NCBI RefSeq assembly: GCF_004770045.1
Contig: NZ_RQFO01000009.1
Location: 62,001 to 126,000, forward strand
Direction of reading: 5' to 3'
DNA from: Leptospira montravelensis
GTDB lineage: Bacteria; Spirochaetota; Leptospiria; Leptospirales; Leptospiraceae
DNA length: 64,000 bases
Position numbers and translations under genes: made by a program. Below, piece by piece: positions 37,249-44,947 of this stretch. Under the pieces are notes generated by a model. It saw only the letters and a program-made list of their open reading frames with translations. It had not been told where the DNA came from and made no database searches. Numbering within the stretch: the first letter of the stretch is position 1; every line of letters begins with the position of its first letter.

Positions 37249-39534
37249 TTATTGTTCATTCAAACTGGAGCGCAAAAGCCCGCCAAAACTGCGTTTGAAG
37301 GAACCTTGAAACAAACCTCCCAAATAGTACTTTCCATTTTTAAAATGAGAGGATAAAAGGGCGTCATTCATACCTGGATTCCAAGGGGAAAGTTGGTTGG
37401 AATTGGCATTGTAGATTCCAGCGGAATATCTTTCGCTAATTCCGTTCAAACTGTTAAAACTACCACCAATAAGTACATTCCCATCTGGATAGGAAGAGAG
37501 AAATTTGACAAAATTATTAACATAAATTTGGGAAGGGGATTCGTAAGATTGTGTTGTTAGGTTGTAGATTGCCAAATAACTAAAACCTGTGCCAATGGAA
37601 GTAAATTCACCTCCTAACAAGATTCGATCACCAACTAATGTCTGTGCGTTGACTGTGGCATTTGGAAAAATGGAAGAGGAAGGAAGAAGTCTTTTGTTTC
37701 CATTAACCTTATCCACAGCCTGATACCGGTAGGTAGTTCCATCACCATTTATCCCTAAAAACCCACCGCCTATAAAAATAAGATCTCTGACGGAGAGGAC
37801 TGTATTGCCATCACCATATAAATCGGGGTTCCAATTTGTGACAGAAAGATCATTTAGATTTAAAGCGAATGCATTCAACCTAGGTAGTCCATTGACAGTG
37901 GTTATGCCATTCCCGACTGCATAAATTTGAGATTCATCACTGGTAATGGACCGTACATCATAGGTGGTACCTGCTATGGTTGGGCTACTTGAGTTGATTG
38001 TATAATTGGGTAAATCTAAAACCACCAATCCGTTTTTGGTTTGTCCTTGCACATAGTTAAATTCACCTCCCACAAACAATCGATTGTCGATGCGGTGGAG
38101 AGCTTTTATCGGCAAATCAAAATAAGGTGTTCCTTCAATAGGTTTGCCAGTAAATTCATCGATTACTGCAAAATTACTGCGCGGGACCACGTTCACAGTA
38201 GAACGAAAGGATGCGACTAGAACCACTCCATTCCCTGCAGAGACAAACCTTGCACCAGGGTTACTGATCTCGTAATCAAAATTCGGATCAAACGTACTTA
38301 CTGTCTCACTGGGGAGATCCAAGGCTGCCACATAATTTCTAGAAACCGATTTCACCGAAGTAAAACTTCCACTTAAGTACAACGTATTTTCCACGACTTG
38401 AACGGAAGCCACTAGGTTGTTGACCGCATAATTAGAGTTAATTGTTGTTCCCGTGCCATTATTGACGGAAACAAAATTAGATACGGCAGACCCATTGACT
38501 GTGGAAAACTGCCCTCCTAAATAAATGGTATTTCCATATTGTTGGACTGAGTTCACATTTAAATTGATACTGGGGGTCCAGGATGTGGGAGTGCCATCCG
38601 GATAAACAGAAAGGGCATACACACGGGGAGAGATGGATAGATCTCCTACCGCATAAAGATTAGGACTGCCATTCGCATCAGTTCCGTAATGGAGGTCAAC
38701 GCAACTTCCACTACTTACACCTGGGTTAAAGGAGGAAACAACAGATCCAGAAGCAAACGAATATTTGGCGAGGGACAATCGCGGAAGGCCTCCGACAGTA
38801 GTAAAGGTGCCGCAGAGGTACATGGCATCCATGTCAGACTCGAGATCAAAGACCACCTCATCCACTTGAAGATTGAATTCTGGTTCGAGTGCTCCCGTAT
38901 ATCGATTGAGTTTGACCAAATACTTGTAATTGGTATTTCCATTCCACTCGGTAAAATAACCACCTACATAGATTGACTCACCTTTGATGAGTATGGCCCT
39001 GATTTCTCTGTCATATCCTATAGAAGGGTTAAAGTTCCGATCCAATTGGCAACCTGGTGAAATATGGGTGATGCCCATCCGTGTTTCTCCTTGGACTGAA
39101 AAAATACTGCCTCCAATATAAAACCCACCTCTTCCATCGGAGATCGCTGTGTAAGCTGCGCCTTCGATTTTGAGATAAGGACAATACCGATTGGATAGAA
39201 CTTTCCCATTTGCAGTTTCTAAATAAACGACATTCCCCGTAGAAGGTCCCATTAACTGAAAATTTCCACCAATGATGATTTGGTCATTGTAACTTGCAAT
39301 TGCGTTCACACTGGAATACCCGGAAGTCCCACGAAAGACTCCCCATAGGTCCTGGAAATCGAAGGATGGATAACAAGAAGGAGAACGATCTTCTGTGACA
39401 AAACGAACAAGAGTTCCCAATAAATAATCTTTTGATTTTATATCACATGGGTTTGAGAGTTTTGGTGGTTTACAATCAATCACCAAACCCATAAACATTG
39501 AGTAGACGAGAATAATTTTTCGCATACTGACCAT
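37249..39534 (-). CDS. Giant beta-propeller lipoprotein, tandem copy 2
   Basis: A 761-residue paralogue of the preceding gene. The lipobox is VIDC (Cys21, MGLVIDCK), then PPKLSNPCDIKSKDYLLGTL and PSCYPSFDFQDLWGVF, matching PSCLPSFAFSEEWGVY of the sister. The same repeats occur (IYLGGQFSTVNGS, LFVGGEFNYVQGQTK, SPWNPGMND). It lies upstream in the same orientation, so the two likely form one transcript. Possibly an adhesin or binding scaffold; no enzyme motif seen. The copies have diverged enough to be separately selected genes, not a recent duplication. Confidence 0.75.
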   Translation of the reverse strand: MVSMRKIILVYSMFMGLVIDCKPPKLSNPCDIKSKDYLLGTLVRFVTEDRSPSCYPSFDFQDLWGVFRGTSGYSSVNAIASYNDQIIIGGNFQLMGPSTGNVVYLETANGKVLSNRYCPYLKIEGAAYTAISDGRGGFYIGGSIFSVQGETRMGITHISPGCQLDRNFNPSIGYDREIRAILIKGESIYVGGYFTEWNGNTNYKYLVKLNRYTGALEPEFNLQVDEVVFDLESDMDAMYLCGTFTTVGGLPRLSLAKYSFASGSVVSSFNPGVSSGSCVDLHYGTDANGSPNLYAVGDLSISPRVYALSVYPDGTPTSWTPSINLNVNSVQQYGNTIYLGGQFSTVNGSAVSNFVSVNNGTGTTINSNYAVNNLVASVQVVENTLYLSGSFTSVKSVSRNYVAALDLPSETVSTFDPNFDYEISNPGARFVSAGNGVVLVASFRSTVNVVPRSNFAVIDEFTGKPIEGTPYFDLPIKALHRIDNRLFVGGEFNYVQGQTKNGLVVLDLPNYTINSSSPTIAGTTYDVRSITSDESQIYAVGNGITTVNGLPRLNAFALNLNDLSVTNWNPDLYGDGNTVLSVRDLIFIGGGFLGINGDGTTYRYQAVDKVNGNKRLLPSSSIFPNATVNAQTLVGDRILLGGEFTSIGTGFSYLAIYNLTTQSYESPSQIYVNNFVKFLSSYPDGNVLIGGSFNSLNGISERYSAGIYNANSNQLSPWNPGMNDALLSSHFKNGKYYLGGLFQGSFKRSFGGLLRSSLNEQ

Positions 39535-39618
39535 AATGCGATATTCTAGTAAAGAAATTAGAATTTGTCTAGCTGTTTGGAATAAATTTCTTTAAATCTG
39601 AGATGAGTCTAAAGTAAA

Positions 39619-40101
39619 ATGCTTTGGATTTCCCTAATGTTAGTTGGTATAGGACTTCTTTTGGTTTGGTTTTGGAAAAAAAGTTCAAAAACTATCAACA
39701 TAGTACCTTTTGTACGAAAAAGTTTCACGCAAGACCTCGAAAAAAATACAACTGTTATGGAATCCTCAAGTTTAGAATTTGCGATTCTATTTGGGGCAGG
39801 TACTTCTGAATTGGAAAAACAATCACTGGATCGATTGCGGAAAAATTTGGATCCTTCCCTTTTATCCCAAATAGGATATATTACTTTAATTGGTTCTGCA
39901 GACGCAAGCGGCCATCTAACTACCAACCGACGTTTGGTAAAAGAAAGGATCAGCGTTGTCGAAAGATATTTGTTTTTATTAGGAATTCCGAAAGAAAAAA
40001 TTAGAAAAATTTTTTTAGAGCCCAGTTTTGGTCGAAGTCCTGAAGAGCGAAGGTTACTCCGGTCTGTCCGCATCCAATACAAAATAGAAACATTGAAGTG
40101 A
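39619..40101 (+). CDS. Membrane-anchored OmpA-like domain protein
   Basis: A 160-residue protein. An N-terminal transmembrane helix (LWISLMLVGIGLLLVWFW) leads to an OmpA C-terminal-like domain: LEFAILFGAGTSELEKQSLD, IGYITLIGSADASGHLTTNR and RLVKERISVVERYLFLLGIP, with the Asp-then-Arg pattern of peptidoglycan-binding domains (SADASG; NRRL). The classical Asp and Arg that hold diaminopimelate seem present, but the anchor is an inner-membrane helix and not a barrel. Divergent from the giant lipoproteins; the thioesterase gene is 37 bases downstream. Confidence 0.65.
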   Translation: MLWISLMLVGIGLLLVWFWKKSSKTINIVPFVRKSFTQDLEKNTTVMESSSLEFAILFGAGTSELEKQSLDRLRKNLDPSLLSQIGYITLIGSADASGHLTTNRRLVKERISVVERYLFLLGIPKEKIRKIFLEPSFGRSPEERRLLRSVRIQYKIETLK

Positions 40102-40138
40102 CATATAAATTCAAATTGATACATTTGATTTATAAACA

Positions 40139-40534
40139 ATGATTCAAACCGATATCCAAATTCGATTTAATGACATGGACCCTATGCGAAGAGTTAATAA
40201 CTCAAGTTATTCGACTTATCTAGAATTAGCAAGATTAGATTTTTGTAATCGTTATCTTTCGGTTTCAGAACTCGAAGACATTCCTTTTGTTCTGGCACGT
40301 TTGGAAATGGATTTAAAAGCCTCGGTGTTACCTGGAGCTTCCATTTTTGTAGAAACTTGGGTTTCTAGCATTGGCACTACCTCTTGGGAATTTTCTTATG
40401 AAATAAGAGATAAACTCACAAACAAACTGTATGTGAATGCAAAAACAGTTCAGGTATACTTCGATTATAGAGCGCAAACTAAAAAACCGATTCCTCTGGA
40501 ATTTCTAAAATCTTTAGAAAAGGAACGATTGTAA
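40139..40534 (+). CDS. Acyl-CoA thioesterase, 4HBT hotdog family
   Basis: A 131-residue single hotdog-fold protein. IQIRFNDMDPMRRVNNSSYS is the 4HBT active-site segment, with the catalytic Asp in the NDMDP motif (FNDMD), followed by the helix TYLELARLDFCNRYL. Typical of YbgC/FcbC-like thioesterases, which hydrolyse acyl-CoA. The usual His/Asn after the motif is Asn here (RVNN). It ends two bases before a convergent gene. Confidence 0.85.
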   Translation: MIQTDIQIRFNDMDPMRRVNNSSYSTYLELARLDFCNRYLSVSELEDIPFVLARLEMDLKASVLPGASIFVETWVSSIGTTSWEFSYEIRDKLTNKLYVNAKTVQVYFDYRAQTKKPIPLEFLKSLEKERL

Positions 40535-40535
40535 T

Positions 40536-40922
40536 TTAGAACAACTCTCTTGAATCAAAATGTTTCCATTCCCAATGATAAGCGGATTTATCTCCAAACT
40601 GGATACATTCATCTAACCAATTGGATGTAGTTTCTGGATGCAGAATGGAATACGTTTCAGTAACAGAACGAATGAGCTCCCCATACTCAGGAAGGATTTC
40701 GGGAAGGAGTGGGTCTGTATTTCTTTCCAGAAGTCTCACCACAGATTGGAGCAAGGCAAAATAAATTCCCTTTCGCAAAAGTTCAGGAAGTCCCTTAGGA
40801 ACTGCCACGAGTGCTTCTATTTGTGGTAACAGCGATACTAGTTTTGGAACATGGACATACAAATGGCTTGGCAACCTGCCTTGCATTTCCATAAGATAAA
40901 CTTCATTCTCTATATCACTCAT
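40536..40922 (-). CDS. Hypothetical helical protein
   Basis: A 128-residue, mostly helical protein (YVHVPKLVSLLPQIEALVAV, LLRKGIYFALLQSVVRLLER segments). There is no signal peptide and no known motif. Its start codon overlaps that of queG on the opposite strand (CATG, 40920-40923), so the two share a regulatory region. Not identified. Confidence 0.5.
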   Translation of the reverse strand: MSDIENEVYLMEMQGRLPSHLYVHVPKLVSLLPQIEALVAVPKGLPELLRKGIYFALLQSVVRLLERNTDPLLPEILPEYGELIRSVTETYSILHPETTSNWLDECIQFGDKSAYHWEWKHFDSRELF

Positions 40923-41904
40923 GACAAATCCAGTTTACCAGATCCGTTCCCAAATTAAAACCATTTGTGAAGCCGAAGGATTTTCTTTGGTAGGGTTTGC
41001 CGAGGCCAAAATTCCTGAATCCGATTTGGCAAATTTGGAGAAGTGGATTGAAGAAGGACGATTTGGAACTATGGATTGGTTTGCCAAAGACCATGCTTTA
41101 GGAATTCGGAATCGTTTTGAGAATTTGGGCCTTACGCCTCGTTCAGCGATTTGTCTGGGATTTGTTTACCGTTCCAATTCCGGTGAAAAAATTCTTTCTC
41201 AAATGGGATCTAAAGTTTCCCGTTATGCGTTAGGTTCTGATTACCATATTCTTCTCAAAGAAAAAGGAAATCGTATATTAAAAACTTTAAGGACAGAGTT
41301 CCCAAATTTTAAATTTCGGCAATCTGTGGATAGTTTGCCTGTGGCAGAAAAAATTCTTACGAGAGAATCTGGGATTGCTTGGCAGGGGAAAAATACCAAT
41401 CTCATCCATCCCAAACTGGGATCTTATTTTTTTCTCTCTACCATTCTCACTGATTTGGAATTAGGCGGCCCAGATCCAGAAGAAATGGTCACAGATCACT
41501 GCGGGAGTTGTCGCAAGTGTATCGATATTTGTCCTACAAGAGCCTTGGATGAATATAAAATTGACGCTAAAAAATGTATTTCTTACTTAACCATAGAAGA
41601 TAGGAAAGAAATCGAAGCGACTGAATCTTTTTTAAAATGGGACAGAAAGGGTTGGGTGTATGGATGTGATCTTTGCCAAGAAGTTTGTCCTTGGAATGCC
41701 AATGTCGCCAAACGAAATGATGTGGAAACCACAGAACCTGGATTTTTACCCAGATCCTTTTGGACCGATCCCCAGTTTATAGAAAAAAAAGAGCTCACCA
41801 AACAGGAATTTGATGAATATTTTAGAGATTCCCCCATTGAAAGGATTGGTTTCGAAATTTGGAACCGGAATCTAAAACATAAAGAGAAAAAAGAATTAAA
41901 CTGA
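40921..41904 (+). CDS. queG: Epoxyqueuosine reductase
   Basis: A 327-residue enzyme of the QueG family, which makes queuosine from epoxyqueuosine in tRNA using cobalamin and two [4Fe-4S] clusters. The two ferredoxin-like Cys sets are clear: CGSCRKCIDICPTRALDE, then YGCDLCQEVCPWN. The N-terminal QueG domain includes MDWFAKDHALGIRN and SRYALGSDYH. Start codon shares three bases with the divergent hypothetical gene. Followed by the convergent thiE. Confidence 0.95.
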   Translation: MTNPVYQIRSQIKTICEAEGFSLVGFAEAKIPESDLANLEKWIEEGRFGTMDWFAKDHALGIRNRFENLGLTPRSAICLGFVYRSNSGEKILSQMGSKVSRYALGSDYHILLKEKGNRILKTLRTEFPNFKFRQSVDSLPVAEKILTRESGIAWQGKNTNLIHPKLGSYFFLSTILTDLELGGPDPEEMVTDHCGSCRKCIDICPTRALDEYKIDAKKCISYLTIEDRKEIEATESFLKWDRKGWVYGCDLCQEVCPWNANVAKRNDVETTEPGFLPRSFWTDPQFIEKKELTKQEFDEYFRDSPIERIGFEIWNRNLKHKEKKELN

Positions 41905-41917
41905 TACTGATCAATTT

Positions 41918-42565
41918 TTAAACAACTGAATGGATTTTTTTCGATAAATTCTCTGTTGCCAGTTTCGGATCTTTTGCCGAACAAATCGCACTCACAACAG
42001 CAAGGGAATTGGCACCTGCTTGGATCACATCTGCCGCATTCGATTCTTTGATTCCCCCAATGGCAACAATCGGTAGGTTGGTTTGTTTTTTTAACCAGGT
42101 AACGCCTGTAAGTCCCCATGCTTCTTTCGTATTTGTTTTCGTATCTGTATCAAATACGGGAGAAACTGCCAAATAATCCAACTCTGGTTTTGGGTGCGTT
42201 TGTATAAGAGAAAAATAGTCTTCTTTTGTTTCTAAGGAAAGTCCAATGATCGCTTTTTCTCCCAAAAGTTTACGAGCTTCCCACCAAGGTAAATCGGTTT
42301 GTCCTAGATGAACTCCTTCGGCTTCGGCAGCTAAACAGATATCCAATCGATCATTAATGAGAAGGGGAATGGAAAATGGTTTTAGGATTTTTTTTAAATG
42401 TTTGGCGAGTTCTAAAAAAGTTCGGCTATCTGTTTCTTTTTCCCTAAGTTGGACAAAAGATACACCACCAAGGGCCGCAAGTCTCACGACTTCTTCTAAA
42501 CTGTGGTGGATGCATAAGGGTCTATCGGTGACAAGATAAACCCCACGAATTTGTTTTCTATTCAC
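41918..42565 (-). CDS. thiE: Thiamine-phosphate synthase
   Basis: A 215-residue TIM-barrel protein. GVYLVTDRPLC, VQLREKETDSRTFLELA, LLINDRLDICLAAEAEGVHL then GQTDLPW, and VAIGGIKESNA are ThiE signatures. It joins HMP pyrophosphate and thiazole phosphate to make thiamine phosphate. Its start overlaps the end of thiM by eight bases, so the pair is translationally coupled. No ThiD or ThiC gene is in the window, so this fits salvage plus completion of thiamine synthesis. Confidence 0.95.
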   Translation of the reverse strand: MNRKQIRGVYLVTDRPLCIHHSLEEVVRLAALGGVSFVQLREKETDSRTFLELAKHLKKILKPFSIPLLINDRLDICLAAEAEGVHLGQTDLPWWEARKLLGEKAIIGLSLETKEDYFSLIQTHPKPELDYLAVSPVFDTDTKTNTKEAWGLTGVTWLKKQTNLPIVAIGGIKESNAADVIQAGANSLAVVSAICSAKDPKLATENLSKKIHSVV

Positions 42566-43361
42566 CGTTTAACTTTTGTTTAATGATATCGGCTCCGATT
42601 TCATAGAGTGCATCTAAAAATGCAACTTGGAAACTACCAGGTGAACTTGTTTTGGATTTTGCCATTTCCCCAGCAATTCCCATCACTGCCATTGCAGAAG
42701 TTGCCGCTCTAAATTGGTTCGGTTGGATGGCGGAAAAAGCACCACAAATGGCTGATGCAGTGCATCCAAGCCCTGTGACCTTTGTCATCAAAACATCTCC
42801 GTTACGAACTTGGGCTTTTTCCGTTCCACTTAGAATATAATCAGTAGCTCCTGAGATCACCACAACTCCACCAGTCACTTTTGAGAGAGACTTTCCTGAA
42901 TCCACTGCTGATTCGGAAGAATCTGTGGAATCTACCCCTTTTGTTTTTCCAGAGGAATTGAGGGTTGATAAAATTTCAGAAGCATTGCCTCGGACAATAC
43001 TAGGGCTTCCTGCACCTAGGATACGACGAATTGCCATATTACGCAAGTTACTCGCACCAGCTCCTACTGGATCAAGGATTAATGGTTTGCCAAGTGATAC
43101 CGCTTTTGCCGCAGCCTTTTCCATACTTTGAATCCAAGGTTCAGAAAGTGTTCCTATGTTGATAACCGTTGCCGAACAGATGGTAACCATTTCTTCCACT
43201 TCTTCAATGGCATGGGCCATAATGGGAGAAGCACCAATGGCAAGAAGTGCGTTAGCTGTGTTATTCATGACTACATAGTTTGTGATATTATGAACGAGTG
43301 GGGACTTAGAACGTAAACTTTCCAAGTCTTCGATTGTGTTTTGTATGATTGATTGAGACAT
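42558..43361 (-). CDS. thiM: Hydroxyethylthiazole kinase
   Basis: A 267-residue ribokinase-like enzyme. PLVHNITNYVVMNNTANALL, VINIGTLSEPWI, LILDPVGAGASNLR, NASEILSTL and VTGLGCTASAICGAF are ThiM motifs; the Cys in the last is the catalytic Cys. It phosphorylates hydroxyethylthiazole for thiamine salvage. It follows the response regulator gene by 21 bases, leaving no room for a TPP riboswitch directly upstream. Confidence 0.95.
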   Translation of the reverse strand: MSQSIIQNTIEDLESLRSKSPLVHNITNYVVMNNTANALLAIGASPIMAHAIEEVEEMVTICSATVINIGTLSEPWIQSMEKAAAKAVSLGKPLILDPVGAGASNLRNMAIRRILGAGSPSIVRGNASEILSTLNSSGKTKGVDSTDSSESAVDSGKSLSKVTGGVVVISGATDYILSGTEKAQVRNGDVLMTKVTGLGCTASAICGAFSAIQPNQFRAATSAMAVMGIAGEMAKSKTSSPGSFQVAFLDALYEIGADIIKQKLNGE

Positions 43362-43382
43362 GCGAAGGTATCCTAGGAAAAA

Positions 43383-43778
43383 CTAGGCAATCTTCGTAAT
43401 GGCGTCTTCCACTTTTTTGATTAAATCCGATTCAGACCAAGGTTTGTTTAAAAAACTATGTAAGTCTACTTCTCCTCTCAATTGGTTGAGTGAGAGTTCA
43501 TCGATATGACCTGAAATAATTATTTTCTTAATTCCTGGATAAGTTTTGTGGACATCCCTGAGAAACTCATCACCTCTTTGGTTGGGCATAAGCCAATCCG
43601 AAATGATGATGAGGATATCGATTCCTTCTTCTGCCAATTCTTCGATGATCGACCACGCCTCTTCTGTATTTTGGGCGGTTTCATAACGATACTCGTTCCC
43701 AAAATGTTTTTTGAGCTGAGACTTCAGGCTCATCAGAATGATTTGTTCGTCATCAACGAAGAGAATGGCTTTGTTCAT
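43383..43778 (-). CDS. Single-domain response regulator
   Basis: A 131-residue receiver domain without output domain. LFVDDEQIILMSLKSQLKKH gives the acidic pocket, ISDWLMPNQRGDEFL the phosphoacceptor Asp, KKIIISGH the Thr/Ser switch and LNKPW the Lys. It resembles CheY-like or RpfG-type receivers. No kinase is adjacent. The preceding gene is the 43-residue secreted peptide gene, six bases away. Confidence 0.85.
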   Translation of the reverse strand: MNKAILFVDDEQIILMSLKSQLKKHFGNEYRYETAQNTEEAWSIIEELAEEGIDILIIISDWLMPNQRGDEFLRDVHKTYPGIKKIIISGHIDELSLNQLRGEVDLHSFLNKPWSESDLIKKVEDAITKIA

Positions 43779-43784
43779 GGAGAA

Positions 43785-43916
43785 TTATTTTCCGTCGTTA
43801 GGACACTCAATCAGTTTGTCGTGACCAGGGCAGGAACGTTTTTCTTTTCCTGGGCAAATGGCAAAGGATGCGGAAGTGATGACAAAAAGACTAAATAAAG
43901 TGATGGTAGTTTTCAT
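43785..43916 (-). CDS. Small Cys-containing secreted peptide
   Basis: A 43-residue open frame read on the minus strand, too short for usual gene finders. AGAGGG lies five to ten bases before the ATG at 43916. The sequence MKTTITLFSLFVITSASFA is a strong signal peptide, and the mature peptide of about 24 residues contains CPGKEKRSCPGHDKLIECPN, with three Cys, two in CPG motifs. It ends six bases before the response regulator start. A metal-binding or disulfide peptide is possible. Coding is supported by the start, ribosome site and secretion signal, but not by homology. Confidence 0.6.
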   Translation of the reverse strand: MKTTITLFSLFVITSASFAICPGKEKRSCPGHDKLIECPNDGK

Positions 43917-43973
43917 AATGACCCTCTTTTGAAATTAGACGATAAATGGGACGTGAAAGCAAGAACGATTTCT

Positions 43974-44729
43974 TCAAACTTTTGTTAGAATTTCGTACCC
44001 TTTGTCTGTGACAAGAACGGTATGCTCAAATTGGGCGGAGAGTTTTCCATCTCTTGTACGCACGGTCCATTTGTCAGACTTATCGAAATTTACTTCCCAA
44101 GTTCCTAAATTGACCATTGGTTCGACCGTAAAGATCATCCCTGCTTCAATTTTTGCTAGTTTTCGGGGAGACCGGAAATGGGGAACTTGTGGTTCTTCGT
44201 GGAAATTCCTTCCCACACCATGACCCATTAGATCCCTAACAATTCCATACCCGAGTGGGGTAAGAAAATCATCGATGGCATTTCCAATATCATCAATTCG
44301 GTTTCCTGGTTTCACTTGTTCGATTCCGATCCACATGGCTTTTTCCGTATCGGCCACGAGTTTTTCTGCCTCAGGAGTGGATTTTCCACCCACGATAAAA
44401 GTTTTGGAAGTATCTCCAATGTATCCGTCGACAATCGGTGATACGTCTAGATTGACGATGTCCCCATCGGCGAGAACATCCTCTTTTTTCGGAATTCCGT
44501 GGCAAACCACGTGATTGATGGAGGAACAGATGGATTTCGGAAAACCTTTGTATCCAAGGGGAGCAGACCTGTGGCCATTTTTTTTGGTATAGGTCTCCGC
44601 CAGATCGTTCAGTTCCAGGGTTGTGACCCCCGATTTTACGAAAGGTTCTAGATACACGAGGAGTTCGGCGGCAAATTTTCCCGCCTTCCTCATCTTTTCA
44701 ATTTCTGATTTGTTTTTAATGTAAATCAC
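43974..44729 (-). CDS. map: Methionine aminopeptidase, type I
   Basis: A 251-residue MetAP. The metal ligands are in VNLDVSPIVDGYIGDTSKTF (two Asp), GHGVGRNFHEEP (His), MIFTVEPM (Glu) and QFEHTVLVT (Glu). It removes the initiator Met from new proteins in the cytoplasm. Start MIYIKNKSEIEKMRKAGKFA is typical. It lies three bases after the histone-fold gene on the same strand, so both may share a transcript. Confidence 0.95.
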   Translation of the reverse strand: MIYIKNKSEIEKMRKAGKFAAELLVYLEPFVKSGVTTLELNDLAETYTKKNGHRSAPLGYKGFPKSICSSINHVVCHGIPKKEDVLADGDIVNLDVSPIVDGYIGDTSKTFIVGGKSTPEAEKLVADTEKAMWIGIEQVKPGNRIDDIGNAIDDFLTPLGYGIVRDLMGHGVGRNFHEEPQVPHFRSPRKLAKIEAGMIFTVEPMVNLGTWEVNFDKSDKWTVRTRDGKLSAQFEHTVLVTDKGYEILTKV

Positions 44730-44732
44730 GGA

Positions 44733-44936
44733 TTAGAAATCTGTGGACCGAACCGTTGTTCTTTTGTTGGCAGAGGTTCTTTCCAAAGCTTTGTCGATCA
44801 ATCGGTAGATTTCTTCATTGATTCCTTCAATCGCATCGCCAGAAGTCATAAATCCCTTACTTTTGATGTATGCTTTCACTTTAGAAGTGACAATTAGGGA
44901 TTCTTTCGACGTTGATTCTGTTTGTTCTTCGGACAT
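44733..44936 (-). CDS. Bacterial histone-fold protein
   Basis: A 67-residue protein. After a disordered acidic N-terminus, VTSKVKAYIKSKGF fits histone helix 1 and loop 1, SGDAIEGINEEIYRLIDKAL fits the long helix 2, and RTSANKRTTVRSTDF fits loop 2 with the R-T-V motif and the start of a short helix 3. This matches the bacterial histones described in Bdellovibrio and Leptospira, which coat DNA. GAGG lies about five bases before the ATG. It is 11 bases downstream of the giant coiled-coil gene and three bases before map. Lacks a full helix 3, as in known bacterial histones. Confidence 0.8.
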   Translation of the reverse strand: MSEEQTESTSKESLIVTSKVKAYIKSKGFMTSGDAIEGINEEIYRLIDKALERTSANKRTTVRSTDF

Positions 44937-44947
44937 GGATACCTCGG

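Noticed and set aside
43362..43382. TPP riboswitch upstream of thiM
   Set aside because: The gap between the response regulator and thiM is only 21 bases, and I see no TPP consensus elements in the operon leader.
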